DNA of 64,000 bases from CAKRZE01 sp045617585 (GCA_045617585.1 JAZLIW010000015.1:1-64000); one strand, 5' to 3'; shown: positions 15,788 through 25,420, numbered from the stretch's first letter. Program-made: numbers and translations. The notes: generated from the sequence alone by a model not told the origin.

Positions 15788-17377
15788 ATGAGCGCACATC
15801 AGGCACTGTACAGAAAGTGGAGACCCAAAACCTTTTCCGACGTCTGCGGTCAGGACCATATCACCTCGGTCCTGAAATACGAGGTCGAAAACGGCAGGAC
15901 CTCCCACGCCTATCTTTTCTGCGGTTCCCGCGGTACCGGAAAAACCACCTGCGCCAAGATCCTCGCCCGCGCGGTGAACTGCGAGCACCCCGTGGGCGGC
16001 GATCCCTGCGGCGTCTGCGAAAGCTGCCGCGCCATCGAGAGCGAGGCGGCGACCGACGTCATCGAGATGGATGCCGCGTCCAACAACGGCGTGGAATACA
16101 TCCGCGATATCCGCGACGAGGTCATCTATACCCCCGCCATGGTGAAATACAGGGTCTACATCATCGACGAGGTCCATATGCTGTCTTCCAGCGCCTTCAA
16201 CGCGCTGCTGAAAACGCTGGAGGAGCCGCCGGAGCACGTCGTCTTCATCCTTGCGACCACCGAGCTGCAGAAGATCCCGGCGACCATCCTCTCCCGCTGC
16301 CAGCGCTTCGACTTCCGCCGCATCCCGAACGACGTGATCGCGGCAAGACTGAAGTTCATCGCCGGGCAGGAATCGATCACCGTCTCCGACGAGGCGCTTT
16401 CGATGCTGGCGCGGCTCGCCGCAGGCGGGATGCGCGACGCGGTCTCCCTGCTTGAACTCTGTGCCGGGGAGGGCAAACCGATCGACGCCCGGACCGTGAT
16501 CGACATCGCGGGGATCAGCGGCAGAGAAATGCTGTCGCGGACGGTGCGCGCGGTGCTGGACGCCGATTACGAGGAGATCTTCTCGGTCGTTTCCTCCCTT
16601 TACGCCTCTTCCAAGGACCTCTCGGTCTTTTTCTCCGACCTGATCGGATACTACCGCGATATGCTGGTCATCAAAACGGCAAGGAATGCCGCCTCCTATC
16701 TGGAACTGACCGACGCCGAGCTCGATAGTCTGAAGGAAGACGCCGCCCGGTTCACGAAGGAGCTGCTGATCTGGCAGAGCCGCGTCCTCGACGACGCGTA
16801 TCTGAACATGGCAAAGGGGACCGGCTCCAAGCGGCTGATCGCGGAAATGACGCTGATCCGCCTCTCGGACGCGCGTCTCGACCGCTCCGCCTCCGCGCTG
16901 ATGGCGCGCATGGCGGCACTGGAAGAAAAGATGGCAGGCGGTGCGGCGTTTGCTCCCGCCGTCCGTCCGAAGGAAGCGGCGGCATCCACCGCGGAGCGGC
17001 AGACGGAGGGATCACCGGCAAAGCGCGCAGATGACCCGCAGACCGGAAAGGCGGAAGAAGAAAGCAAAGCGGAGGCGCCGGTCCTCACGCCGATCACTGG
17101 CTTTATCGAAGTGATCCGGAAGCTCGAGGCCTCGGACCCCGGCAGCGCTTCCCTTCTCAAAACGGCAAAGGCGGATTACGACGCGGGGCGGGACAGGATC
17201 GTTCTCACCGTGGAGAACGCGTTCTGCCGTTCCATGATCGACCGCGACAGCGTCAGAACGGCGCTCGCGTCGGCATTTACGGGCATCGCGGGAAACGGCC
17301 CGTGCAGAGCAGACATGATCGAGGTCCGGATCGCGCAGCGCCCGGCATCGGACGGCGCACCCGACCTTGATTTCTGA
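15788..17377 (+). CDS. dnaX: DNA polymerase III subunits gamma/tau
   Basis: This 529-residue clamp-loader ATPase builds the beta clamp on DNA at the replisome. The Walker A motif is GSRGTGKT (46-53), four zinc-binding Cys are at 65, 74, 77 and 80, Walker B is IIDEVH (125-130), and sensor residues lie in ILATTELQKIPATILSRCQRF. The AAA+ core ends near 230, the collar domain runs to about 370, and a Lys/Glu/Ala-rich linker leads to a C-terminal tau-like domain (FIEVIRKLEASDPGSASLL). No frameshift heptamer was seen. The ATG has AAGGAAAGG upstream. It is the first protein gene of a long operon. Confidence 0.97.
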   Translation: MSAHQALYRKWRPKTFSDVCGQDHITSVLKYEVENGRTSHAYLFCGSRGTGKTTCAKILARAVNCEHPVGGDPCGVCESCRAIESEAATDVIEMDAASNNGVEYIRDIRDEVIYTPAMVKYRVYIIDEVHMLSSSAFNALLKTLEEPPEHVVFILATTELQKIPATILSRCQRFDFRRIPNDVIAARLKFIAGQESITVSDEALSMLARLAAGGMRDAVSLLELCAGEGKPIDARTVIDIAGISGREMLSRTVRAVLDADYEEIFSVVSSLYASSKDLSVFFSDLIGYYRDMLVIKTARNAASYLELTDAELDSLKEDAARFTKELLIWQSRVLDDAYLNMAKGTGSKRLIAEMTLIRLSDARLDRSASALMARMAALEEKMAGGAAFAPAVRPKEAAASTAERQTEGSPAKRADDPQTGKAEEESKAEAPVLTPITGFIEVIRKLEASDPGSASLLKTAKADYDAGRDRIVLTVENAFCRSMIDRDSVRTALASAFTGIAGNGPCRADMIEVRIAQRPASDGAPDLDF

Positions 17378-17412
17378 AAAATACAAGAAGACAAGAAAAA
17401 AGGAGATACGAC

Positions 17413-17760
17413 ATGAAAGCAAGATTACCGCAGGGTATGGGCGGCGGTCCCTCCAATATGCAGGGGATGCTCCGTCAGGCACAGAAAATGCAGGAGCAGA
17501 TGACCGCGCTGCAGGAAGAACTGGACGCGAAGGAATACGAAATCAAGGCGGGCGGCGGCGCCGTCACCGTGAAGATCAACGGGAAAAAGGAGATCCTTTC
17601 TCTCGACCTCAAGCCCGAGATCGTCGATCCCGACGACATCGAGATGCTTTCCGACGTGATCGTCGCGGCGGTCAACGAAGCCATCCGCACGGTGGAGGAC
17701 ACGAACGCCGCTGAAATGTCCAAGGTCACCGGGGGCATGAACATCCCCGGGATGTTCTGA
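17413..17760 (+). CDS. YbaB/EbfC family nucleoid-associated protein
   Basis: The protein has 115 residues. A Gly/Met-rich N-terminus (MGGGPSNMQGMLRQAQKMQ) precedes the typical helix-strand core: MQEQMTALQEELDAKEYE, then GGGAVTVKINGKKEILSLDLKPE. The usual family length is 100-115. YbaB proteins form dimers that bind DNA and consistently lie between dnaX and recR, as here. The gene overlaps recR by one base (TGATG), so translation is probably coupled. Confidence 0.95.
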   Translation: MKARLPQGMGGGPSNMQGMLRQAQKMQEQMTALQEELDAKEYEIKAGGGAVTVKINGKKEILSLDLKPEIVDPDDIEMLSDVIVAAVNEAIRTVEDTNAAEMSKVTGGMNIPGMF

Positions 17761-18368
17761 TGTCATCCGAATTCCTTCCGGCGGTGGAGGAGCTGGTCAA
17801 CCGGTTCCGCCGCCTCCCCGGCATCGGAAAAAAGACCGCCGTCCGCCTTGCCTACTCCGTTTTAGACGGATCGGACGCGGACGCGAAGGCGTTTTCGGAC
17901 GCGATCCTCAACGCAAAGTCAAGGATCACGCGCTGCACGGTCTGCGGCAATCTCAGCGAGGGCGGGCTCTGCCCCGTCTGCGCCGACGCGAAACGCGATT
18001 TTTCGACCGTCTGCGTGGTAGAGGACTGCCGCGCCGTCGGCTCCATGGAAAAAGTCAGAGAATTCCGCGGCGTCTATCACGTTCTCGGCGGGACCATCTC
18101 CCCCCTTGACGGCAGGACGCCCGAAATGCTCAATATCGCCTCCTTGACCGAGCGCGTCGCGGCGGGCGGCATCTCCGAGGTCATCCTCGCCACCAATCCC
18201 ACGGTCGAAGGGGAAATGACCGCGCTTTATATCGCAAAACAACTCCGTCCGCTCGGCGTCCGCGTGACCCGTCTCGCTTACGGGATCCCGGTCGGCGGCG
18301 ATCTGGAGTTTGCCGACGAAATGACGCTGTTCCGCGCCATGGACGGCAGAAAAGAAATCGAAGAATAA
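17760..18368 (+). CDS. recR: Recombination protein RecR
   Basis: The protein has 202 residues, the standard size. The helix-hairpin-helix LPGIGKKTAVRLAY is at about 19-32, the four-Cys zinc finger at Cys59, 62, 71 and 74 (CTVCGNLSEGGLCPVC), the Toprim domain from VCVVEDCRAV (84-93), and the Walker-B-like YHVLGGTISPLDG near 108-120. RecR works with RecO and RecF to load RecA at gaps. The ATG overlaps the stop of ybaB. Confidence 0.97.
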   Translation: MSSEFLPAVEELVNRFRRLPGIGKKTAVRLAYSVLDGSDADAKAFSDAILNAKSRITRCTVCGNLSEGGLCPVCADAKRDFSTVCVVEDCRAVGSMEKVREFRGVYHVLGGTISPLDGRTPEMLNIASLTERVAAGGISEVILATNPTVEGEMTALYIAKQLRPLGVRVTRLAYGIPVGGDLEFADEMTLFRAMDGRKEIEE

Positions 18369-18389
18369 GAAACCAAGGAGAAAAGGAGC

Positions 18390-19124
18390 ATGTTCGGTCC
18401 TTCTTCCTTTCCCTCCGTCCCGCTCCCCGGCGTTTCCGTCAGTGACGTCACGCAGGCGGAAGCCCTGCGCACGACCTTTCTCCGTCGGAAGCACGGGATC
18501 AGGACCCTGATCTTCACGCCGAACACGGAAATGGCGTACCGGGCAGCCGCGGATCCCGCGTTTGCCGCCGTGCTGAAGGAAGCGGATCTTTCCCTTCCGG
18601 ACGGGCAGGGGCTCGTCCTCAGCGCCCGGTTCCTCGGCGTTCCCGTCCCGGAAAAGATCCCGGGGATCGACTTCGGCGAGGCGCTGCTCCGCATTGCGGC
18701 AAAGCGCCGTCTTTCGGTCGCGTTTTACGGCGGAAAGCAGGGGATCGCGGAAGAAGCGGCGGAGCGGATGAAGATAAAATATCCGGGTCTTACCGTGTGC
18801 GGCACGTACGACGGCTATCACCCGCTGCCCGAGGATCCGCACGCGGATCTTCTCTTCGTTTGCCTCGGCTCACCGCGTCAGGAATACTGGGCGGCGGAGC
18901 ACGCGGAAGAACTCGACTGCTCCGTGATCGCCTGCCTCGGCGGCGCCCTCGACGTCTGGTCCGGGAAAAAAAGCCGCGCGCCCCTTTTGATGCGGCGCGG
19001 CGGGCTGGAATGGCTGTACCGCCTGATAAAGGAGCCTTCCCGGTTCCCGCGGATGCTCTCCATCCCGAAGTATCTCCTCCTGGTCGCGGGTGAAAAAGCC
19101 GGGAACGCCTTTTCTCAACGATGA
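18390..19124 (+). CDS. WecG/TagA/CpsF family glycosyltransferase
   Basis: The protein has 244 residues, GT26 type. Visible signatures are TPNTEMAYRAA (compare the family TPNP), LPDGQGLVL with the putative catalytic Asp, CLGSPRQEYWA and GGALDVWSGKKSRAP. These enzymes transfer N-acetylmannosaminuronate or ManNAc to a lipid-linked sugar in the making of wall teichoic acid or capsule. No teichoic-acid genes are near, so the polymer is unknown. There is no signal peptide. It lies 21 nt after recR with AAGGAGAAAAGGAG upstream. Confidence 0.9.
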   Translation: MFGPSSFPSVPLPGVSVSDVTQAEALRTTFLRRKHGIRTLIFTPNTEMAYRAAADPAFAAVLKEADLSLPDGQGLVLSARFLGVPVPEKIPGIDFGEALLRIAAKRRLSVAFYGGKQGIAEEAAERMKIKYPGLTVCGTYDGYHPLPEDPHADLLFVCLGSPRQEYWAAEHAEELDCSVIACLGGALDVWSGKKSRAPLLMRRGGLEWLYRLIKEPSRFPRMLSIPKYLLLVAGEKAGNAFSQR

Positions 19125-19129
19125 TATGA

Positions 19130-22100
19130 ATGGAAACAGATATGGCTGAAACGAAAAAAAATCAGAATTCCACGAAAAAAAGTCCTCCCGCCGGCCGCTC
19201 CGCACAGACGAACGCGGCAGTAAAGAAGGACCGTGCCCCGGCGTCTGAAAAGAAAGCGGCACCCGCAAAAAGAGCGGAACCGGCGCAGGGAAAAAAAGAA
19301 GAGCCCGCGCACTCCTCTTCCCCGTCCCGCGCGAAAAAGATCCTCAGTCAGATCCTGCCCTACGTGCTGGTCCTGCTGAGCGTCTTCCTGATCGTCTGCT
19401 TTCTGACCTTTGACCCGTCGGGAAAGACGAACCCCTATACCGGGATCATCGGGAACGGGCTCTGCAAACTCGCCTTCGGTCTGTTCTCGGGGGCCGCGTA
19501 TCTGATGCCCCTGCTTGCTCTGCTCTACGCGCTGTTCTGGAAGCACGATTTCGGCTTCCCGGTCGGAAAAGGCGAGCGGGCAATCTGGGGAACGCTCTTT
19601 TTACTGTTTACGGCAGCGGATATCCACGCGATCGCCTTCCTGAACCACCCTGAGCTGAAGGCTTTTGGAGTCGGCTTCCTGTGGGAACAGGGCGTGAATC
19701 GCGTCGGCGGAGGCGTCCTCGGCGGACTGCTCGGCACGGCGCTGCTGAATCTGGTCGGGAAAGTCGGCTCGCTGCTGATCGGGATCGCCGTCGCGATCCT
19801 GTTCGCCCTCTTCTTCTTCGGGCTGACGCCCCACACCATCTACGTCTGGATCGCGTTCTCCCTCCACGAGAACCGGGAACGCAGGCAGGAGCAGAAGGAA
19901 GCGCGCGAGGAAAAACTCGCGCAGATTGAAGAGGAGCGCCGCGCCCGCGCCAAAGAAAAGAGAGAGCGTGAGCTGGAGCGCCAGCAGGAGCAGGAGCGCA
20001 GACGCGCCGAAGCCGATCTTGAGCAGAAGCGCAAGCCCTACGTTGACGAGGAACCGATCGGCACCCCGTCCGGGAACACCGGAAGCGGCAGCGGTCAGAA
20101 CGCGCCCGGCGTTTACGAGCACGTCAAGCCGATCATCGGCCCCAAGAAAAAATTCGTGCCAGTGGACGAGGACGATACCGACGTGCCGCACGAGGTCGCT
20201 CTGACCGGAAGCGGTCCCGAAGAGAACGGTCCCTTCGACTTCCCGGAGAACGATCCCGCAGACGAAAAGACCGGGCACGCGGAGGACGAGGAGTCCATCT
20301 ACGCCCCCGATTTCACCATGAACGGCGGGAAAAAGCCGCCGCTCCCGCAGAAAAAGCAAGAGCCTGATCCCACCGCGGCCGCCGGGCAGGAAAAGACCGC
20401 CGTCAAAAAGCCCGCCGGAACAGAGGACGAGGTCATCGACCTCGAGGCGATCTTCACCGATCCCGAAGGCAACGACGTGATCGAGAAATTTCAGGAGGAG
20501 CAGCGCAGAAGGGAGCTTGAGGCCAAGGTCAAGCGCGACCTTGACGAGCATCCCGTCACCGGCGCCGCGGGGGATGAAAACCAGGCGGAATACGACCTCG
20601 CCATCCGCCGCCTCTCCGCCCTGACCGGCACGGAGCCCGCGAAAGAGCTCGTCGAGACGCCGGTCCCCGAAAAGAAGCCGTACCAATTCCCGCCCGTCAC
20701 GCTGATGAAGCTGGATCCCGCACCCGTCAACGAGGACGTCAGCGAGGAGCTGCATTCCAACGGCGTCAAGCTGGTCGAAACGCTCCGTTCCTTCAAGGTC
20801 CGCACCAAGATCGTCAATATTTCCCGCGGTCCGACCATCACCCGCTATGAGCTGACTCCCGAAGAAGGCGTCCGCGTCCGTCAGATCGCGAATCTGGTGG
20901 ACGATATCGCGCTGAACCTTGCCACCTCCGGCGTCCGTATCGAAGCGCCGATCCCCGGCAAGAGCGCGGTCGGCATCGAAGTCCCGAACAAGAACGTCGC
21001 GACCGTCTTCCTGCGCGAGCTGATCGACACGCCCAAGTTCAAAAACGCGCCCAGCTTGATCACCGCCTGCCTCGGCAAGGACGTCGCCGGCGACCCGATC
21101 TACTTCGACATCGCGAAAATGCCGCATCTGCTCATCGCCGGAGCGACCGGTATGGGTAAATCGGTCTGTATGAACAGCATCATCGTCAGCCTGCTCTACA
21201 AAGCAAGCCCCGACGACGTCAAGCTGATGCTCATCGACCCGAAGAAGGTCGAAATGAACATCTACAACGGTCTGCCCCATCTGCTCGTTCCGGTCGTCTC
21301 CGATCCGAAGAAGGCGGCGGGCGCGCTCCACTGGGCAGTGACCGAGATGGAACGCCGCTACGAGCTCATCGAGGGCATGGGCGTGCGTGACCTGAAAAAC
21401 TACAACAAAGCGATCGAGGGCGACCCGAAAAAGGAACATCTGCCCCAGATCGTGATCCTGATCGACGAGCTTGCCGACCTCATGATGACCGCCTCCGACG
21501 ACGTCGAGACCTCGATCTGCCGTCTCGCGCAGAAGGCGAGAGCCGCCGGGATGCACCTGATCATCGGTACGCAGCGTCCTTCGGTCGACGTCATCACCGG
21601 TCTGATCAAGGCAAACGTCCCCTCGCGTATCGCGTTCACCGTCTCCCAGCAGATGGATTCCCGCGTCATCCTTGACATGGTAGGCGCCGAGAAGCTGATC
21701 GGGCGCGGCGACATGCTCTACGCCCCGGTCGGCGCTTCCAAACCCATCCGCGTGCAGGGCGCCTTCGTCTCCGAAGGAGAGGTCGAAGATATCGTCTCCT
21801 TCATCAAAGATCATCAGGGCGTCACGGAATACAGCGGCGATATCATGGAAAGCATCGAAAAGGAAGCCGCCCGCTGCGGCAGCGGAAAGCACGGCTCGGG
21901 CGACGCTCCTGCCGACGGAACCGACGAGGGAGAAGCGGACAATATGCTCAAGCCCGCGATCGAGCTCGCGCTCGAGGCCGGAAAGATCTCCACCTCCCTG
22001 ATCCAGCGCCGTCTTTCTCTCGGCTACGGCAGAGCCGCGAAGCTTATCGACAAGATGGAGCGGCTCGGCATCGTCTCCCCGCCCGAAGGGCAGAAACCCC

Positions 22101-22168
22101 GCTCCGTCCTCATCACCCGCGAGCAGTACATGGAAATGGTCCTCGACCACGACGAAGAACTCGGCTGA
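19130..22168 (+). CDS. DNA translocase FtsK/SpoIIIE
   Basis: The protein has up to 1012 residues; an alternative ATG at 19142 has a better-placed GGA and may be the true start. A Lys/Ala-rich cytosolic N-terminus is followed by about four membrane segments (residues 75-245), a charged linker with Glu/Arg coiled coil (about 245-310), an acidic low-complexity linker, and the RecA-like motor. Walker A (GATGMGKS) is near residue 670 and Walker B is LMLIDPKKVE. The C-terminal gamma winged helix (LEAGKISTSLIQRRLSLGYGRAAKLIDKME) reads KOPS-like DNA signals. In a sporulator it pumps DNA through the division or sporulation septum. Confidence 0.96.
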   Translation: METDMAETKKNQNSTKKSPPAGRSAQTNAAVKKDRAPASEKKAAPAKRAEPAQGKKEEPAHSSSPSRAKKILSQILPYVLVLLSVFLIVCFLTFDPSGKTNPYTGIIGNGLCKLAFGLFSGAAYLMPLLALLYALFWKHDFGFPVGKGERAIWGTLFLLFTAADIHAIAFLNHPELKAFGVGFLWEQGVNRVGGGVLGGLLGTALLNLVGKVGSLLIGIAVAILFALFFFGLTPHTIYVWIAFSLHENRERRQEQKEAREEKLAQIEEERRARAKEKRERELERQQEQERRRAEADLEQKRKPYVDEEPIGTPSGNTGSGSGQNAPGVYEHVKPIIGPKKKFVPVDEDDTDVPHEVALTGSGPEENGPFDFPENDPADEKTGHAEDEESIYAPDFTMNGGKKPPLPQKKQEPDPTAAAGQEKTAVKKPAGTEDEVIDLEAIFTDPEGNDVIEKFQEEQRRRELEAKVKRDLDEHPVTGAAGDENQAEYDLAIRRLSALTGTEPAKELVETPVPEKKPYQFPPVTLMKLDPAPVNEDVSEELHSNGVKLVETLRSFKVRTKIVNISRGPTITRYELTPEEGVRVRQIANLVDDIALNLATSGVRIEAPIPGKSAVGIEVPNKNVATVFLRELIDTPKFKNAPSLITACLGKDVAGDPIYFDIAKMPHLLIAGATGMGKSVCMNSIIVSLLYKASPDDVKLMLIDPKKVEMNIYNGLPHLLVPVVSDPKKAAGALHWAVTEMERRYELIEGMGVRDLKNYNKAIEGDPKKEHLPQIVILIDELADLMMTASDDVETSICRLAQKARAAGMHLIIGTQRPSVDVITGLIKANVPSRIAFTVSQQMDSRVILDMVGAEKLIGRGDMLYAPVGASKPIRVQGAFVSEGEVEDIVSFIKDHQGVTEYSGDIMESIEKEAARCGSGKHGSGDAPADGTDEGEADNMLKPAIELALEAGKISTSLIQRRLSLGYGRAAKLIDKMERLGIVSPPEGQKPRSVLITREQYMEMVLDHDEELG

Positions 22169-22204
22169 CCCCGCGGTCGGCATATAAAAGAAAGGAAACG
22201 CGTT

Positions 22205-23275
22205 ATGTCACGTTACACTTCTCTGCTTTCCCGCCTTCCCGACGGGATCGACGCGCTGATCGTCACCTCCGAAAAGAATCAGCGCTATCTTTCCGGCTTT
22301 GCTTTCACCGACGGCTACGTGGTCGTCACCCGCTCCCACGGCTACCTCTTCACCGACTTCCGCTACATCGAAGCGGCGAAAAGAGAGACCCGCCCCGACT
22401 ACGAGGTCCTCATGTTTGAAAACGGCAACCGCACCGCCCTCGTCACCGGAAAGCTGAAGGACGACGGGGTCCGGGTCCTTGCCTACGAGGACAACTTCCT
22501 CACGGTCAGGGAACTGGAAGGGCTGAAAAAAGAATACCCCGATTTCGAGCTCGTCCCGGTCGGGACCGTCCTCGAGGATATGCGCGTCTTCAAGGACGAG
22601 GAAGAGATCTCCTGCATCGTCAAGGCGCAGCGGATCGCGGAAGCGGCGCTGGAAGAGACCCTGAAGCGCCTGACGCCCGACATGACCGAGATCGAGGTCG
22701 CGGCAGAGCTGGAATATCACATGAGACGCGGCGGCGCGGCGGGGACCTCCTTTGACACGATCGCCGTCTCCGGCAGGCTCTCCTCCTGCCCGCACGGCGT
22801 TCCGCGCAACGTCAAGCTGGAGCGCGGCTTCCTCACGATGGATTTCGGCGCGTTGTACGGCGGCTATTGCTCCGACATGACCCGTACCGTCGTCCTCGGA
22901 AAAGCGGACGCGGAAATGAAAAAGGTCTACGATACCGTGCTGAAGGCACAGCTCGCCGCCCTTGACGCGATCCGTCCCGGTGCCGACATGGGCGAGATGG
23001 ACAAGATCGCCCGCGTCATCATCTACGGCGCGGGATACGAGGGCTGCTTCGGACACAGCCTCGGGCACGGCGTCGGCATGTTCATCCACGAGCGTCCCGG
23101 CTTCTCCCGTGCGTGGTTCGGTCACGCGCTGGAAGCGGGGCACGTCGTGACGGTCGAACCCGGTATTTATCTGGAAAACCGTTACGGTGTCCGTATCGAG
23201 GACATGGTCGCGATCTATGAGGACCGCGCGGAGAACCTCACCAAGGCACCGAAGGAAATGATCGAGCTGTTTTAA
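22205..23275 (+). CDS. pepP: M24 family Xaa-Pro aminopeptidase
   Basis: The protein has 356 residues. An N-terminal creatinase-like domain (about 1-130) is followed by the pita-bread metallopeptidase domain. The five metal ligands are in place: Asp in MDFGALYGG and YCSDMTRTV (about 213 and 224), His in HSLGHGVG (about 285-289), Glu in TVEPGIYLE (about 317) and Glu in VRIEDMV (about 331). It removes N-terminal residues before proline. It is cytoplasmic. It lies 36 nt after ftsK with AAAGGAAA upstream and is followed by a GC hairpin. Confidence 0.94.
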   Translation: MSRYTSLLSRLPDGIDALIVTSEKNQRYLSGFAFTDGYVVVTRSHGYLFTDFRYIEAAKRETRPDYEVLMFENGNRTALVTGKLKDDGVRVLAYEDNFLTVRELEGLKKEYPDFELVPVGTVLEDMRVFKDEEEISCIVKAQRIAEAALEETLKRLTPDMTEIEVAAELEYHMRRGGAAGTSFDTIAVSGRLSSCPHGVPRNVKLERGFLTMDFGALYGGYCSDMTRTVVLGKADAEMKKVYDTVLKAQLAALDAIRPGADMGEMDKIARVIIYGAGYEGCFGHSLGHGVGMFIHERPGFSRAWFGHALEAGHVVTVEPGIYLENRYGVRIEDMVAIYEDRAENLTKAPKEMIELF

Positions 23276-23283
23276 TCAAAATC

Positions 23284-23317
23284 CGGGCTGCCGTACGTCG
23301 CGTGCGGCAGCCCGTTT
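23284..23317 (+). terminator. Weak terminator-like hairpin between pepP and mnmE
   Basis: CGGGCTGCCG (23284-23293) pairs with CGGCAGCCCG (23305-23314), followed by only three T. It probably gives partial termination ahead of mnmE, for which no separate promoter was seen. Confidence 0.5.
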
Positions 23318-23329
23318 CACGAGGTGGAT

Positions 23330-24706
23330 ATGTACGAAACCGTTTCGGCGATCTCGACCCCGCACGGCAAGGGTGGGATCTCCGTGATCCGGATCACGGG
23401 CAGCGAGGCGCTCGCCGTGGCAGACCGCGTCTTTTTCCCGAAGAACGGGACGCCGCTCTCCCGGACGGAGCCGAATACCGCCGTCTTCGGCGGGATCCGC
23501 AAGGAAGACTGTGAGATCGACACCGGTGTGGCGGTCGTTTTCCGCGCACCGAAAAGCTTTACCGGAGAGGACACCGTCGAGATCTCCTGCCACGGCGGCA
23601 TCCTGCTGACCGAAAGCGTGCTGGAAAGCACCTTTCTCGCCGGCGCGCGTCCGGCGGGCCCCGGGGAATTCACGAAGCGTGCGTTCCTGAACGGAAAGCT
23701 CAGCCTCTCGCAGGCGGAGGCGGTCATGGAACTGATCGAGGCGGAAAGCGAGGAAAAGATCCTGCTCTCCGCCAAAAAGACGAGGGGCTCCCTCACGAGA
23801 AAGCTCGACGCGCTGACCGAAGAGCTGAAATTCCTGCTTGCCTCGGCTTACGCCTATATCGACTACCCGGACGAGGATCTGACCGACGTCACGCCCTCGG
23901 AGATGGAGGCGCGGATCGGCGGCATCGAGGACTCTCTTTCCCTTCTGATCGACGGTTACCGCTCCGGCAAAGCGATCTCCGAAGGGATCCCGACCGTCAT
24001 CGCGGGCAAGCCGAACAGCGGAAAATCCTCTCTGATGAACGCCATCCTCGGCGAAGACCGCGCCATCGTCAGCAGCATCGCGGGAACGACCCGCGATACG
24101 ATCGAGGAAAAGGCGGTGGTCGGGCGGGTGATCCTGCGCCTCTGCGACACCGCGGGAATCCGTCAGTCGGACGATCCGATCGAGGCGGAGGGCGTCCGCA
24201 GGGCGGAACGGAAGCTGGAGGACGCCGAGCTCATCCTCGCCGTTTTCGACGGGTCCCGTCCCGCCGACGCCGACGACGAACGCCTCCTTTCCCTTTTGAC
24301 CCGGCTGAAGGACGAGGGGAAAGAGATCCTCGTCCTTCGCAACAAGTGCGATCTGCCTCCCCTTCTTCCCGCGTCGTTCACCGACCCGCTCGGCACCGCG
24401 ATCGGGATCGCGGCGGGAAAAGAGGAGATCGCCCCGCTCGCCGCGGAGATCGAGCGGCGGTATCTCGCGGGAGCGGTCGGCATCGAGACCGGAGAGCTCG
24501 TCACCAATGCCCGTCAGCACGCGTCCCTGCTTCAGGCGCTCGAGGCCGTCCGTGCGGCGCGCGCCGCCCTGCAAAGCGGCATGACGCAGGACGTCGCCTC
24601 CCTCGATCTTGAGCTCGCGCTCGCCCGCCTCTCCGAGACCGACGGCCGCGCCGTCTCGGAATCGGTCGTCAACGAGATCTTTTCCCACTTCTGTGTGGGA
24701 AAGTGA
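23330..24706 (+). CDS. mnmE: tRNA modification GTPase MnmE
   Basis: The preferred start is the ATG at 23330, which has GAGG upstream; a GTG two codons earlier is possible. The protein has 458 residues, the usual size. The N-terminal formyl-THF-binding domain (TVSAISTPHGKGGISVIRITG) is followed by a helical domain and the inserted G domain: G1 GKPNSGKSS (about 226-234), the AGTTRDTIEE switch, DTAGIRQSDD, and NKCD. The C-terminal catalytic Cys motif is FCVGK. With MnmG it installs the cmnm5 group on wobble U34 of tRNAs. The partner mnmG is not in the window. Confidence 0.97.
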   Translation: MYETVSAISTPHGKGGISVIRITGSEALAVADRVFFPKNGTPLSRTEPNTAVFGGIRKEDCEIDTGVAVVFRAPKSFTGEDTVEISCHGGILLTESVLESTFLAGARPAGPGEFTKRAFLNGKLSLSQAEAVMELIEAESEEKILLSAKKTRGSLTRKLDALTEELKFLLASAYAYIDYPDEDLTDVTPSEMEARIGGIEDSLSLLIDGYRSGKAISEGIPTVIAGKPNSGKSSLMNAILGEDRAIVSSIAGTTRDTIEEKAVVGRVILRLCDTAGIRQSDDPIEAEGVRRAERKLEDAELILAVFDGSRPADADDERLLSLLTRLKDEGKEILVLRNKCDLPPLLPASFTDPLGTAIGIAAGKEEIAPLAAEIERRYLAGAVGIETGELVTNARQHASLLQALEAVRAARAALQSGMTQDVASLDLELALARLSETDGRAVSESVVNEIFSHFCVGK

Positions 24707-24735
24707 TTTCTCCCCTCTTTCAAACGTAAAAAATT

Positions 24736-24772
24736 CCTGCCCTGACGGAACGTTTCGTTCCGTCAGGGCAGG
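24736..24772. terminator. Bidirectional terminator between mnmE and the S51 peptidase gene
   Basis: CCTGCCCTGACGGAACG (24736-24752) pairs perfectly with its complement at 24756-24772 around a 3-nt loop. It is flanked by A-rich sequence on the left and TTTCGTT on the right, between two convergent genes. Confidence 0.85.
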
Positions 24773-24777
24773 TTTCG

Positions 24778-25398
24778 TTATTCCATAGGCTGCGCACGGA
24801 CGATCACGGTCCGGCTGCCGTCGATGAACACGCCGTCTCCGTCGTTCAGGCGGATGACGGTCTTCCCTTTTCTCTGCTCGTAGAGGGCGCACTTTTCTTC
24901 AAACCGGTCGAAGCGACGGAGATACCGTCCGTAATGCGGCAGGACCTCCGTCTCGGTCAGGCAGAGCCCGTTCAGGTCGGTCAGACCGACGGTATTCATC
25001 TCCGGCGTGTACCCGTTGACCAGCTCCAGCGAGGGACCGAAAACGATCGCCGCGGCGCTCCAGCCGATCAGCATCCGCTCCGCCGCGAGCTTTTCGAGCA
25101 CCGGTCCTGCGCCGGCACGGCGGACGGAACGGAGCAGATAAAACGGATTCCCTCCGATGAATTCCACCAGACCGTACCCGAGAAGCCGTCCGGCGTCCTC
25201 CGTGTCGATATCGAAGAGGTCGACGGAAAATCCCAGTTTTTCCAGGTCCTCCCGGCACCGCGGCACGTGATAATTCTTCTCTTTGTGTTTTTCGTCGGCT
25301 GTGACGACGAGCGCGGCTTTGCCCTCCTTCGTGATACGCTCCCGCAGCCCGGTCAGGAGCGCGTCCCCGGTCAATCCGTCCGAGCAAAGTAAGATCAC
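24778..25398 (-). CDS. Peptidase S51 (peptidase E-like) family protein
   Basis: The start is a GTG at 25398, chosen because GGAGGAGG lies 5 nt upstream and the usual N-terminal strand (VILLCSDGLTGDAL) begins there; the longer in-frame reading is antisense-like. That gives 206 residues. The class-I amidotransferase-like fold shows GGNPFYLL (about 82-89), nucleophile Ser114 in IGWSAAAIVFG and His155 in LPHYGRY. Typical peptidase E (Asp-dipeptidase) has GWSAGA, so Ala replaces the usual Gly after SA. It is last in the galK-metallophosphoesterase-S51 cluster, 22 nt after the preceding gene. The substrate is uncertain. Confidence 0.82.
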   Translation of the reverse strand: MILLCSDGLTGDALLTGLRERITKEGKAALVVTADEKHKEKNYHVPRCREDLEKLGFSVDLFDIDTEDAGRLLGYGLVEFIGGNPFYLLRSVRRAGAGPVLEKLAAERMLIGWSAAAIVFGPSLELVNGYTPEMNTVGLTDLNGLCLTETEVLPHYGRYLRRFDRFEEKCALYEQRKGKTVIRLNDGDGVFIDGSRTVIVRAQPME

Positions 25399-25420
25399 CG
25401 TTTCCTCCTCCGGCGGTGCG

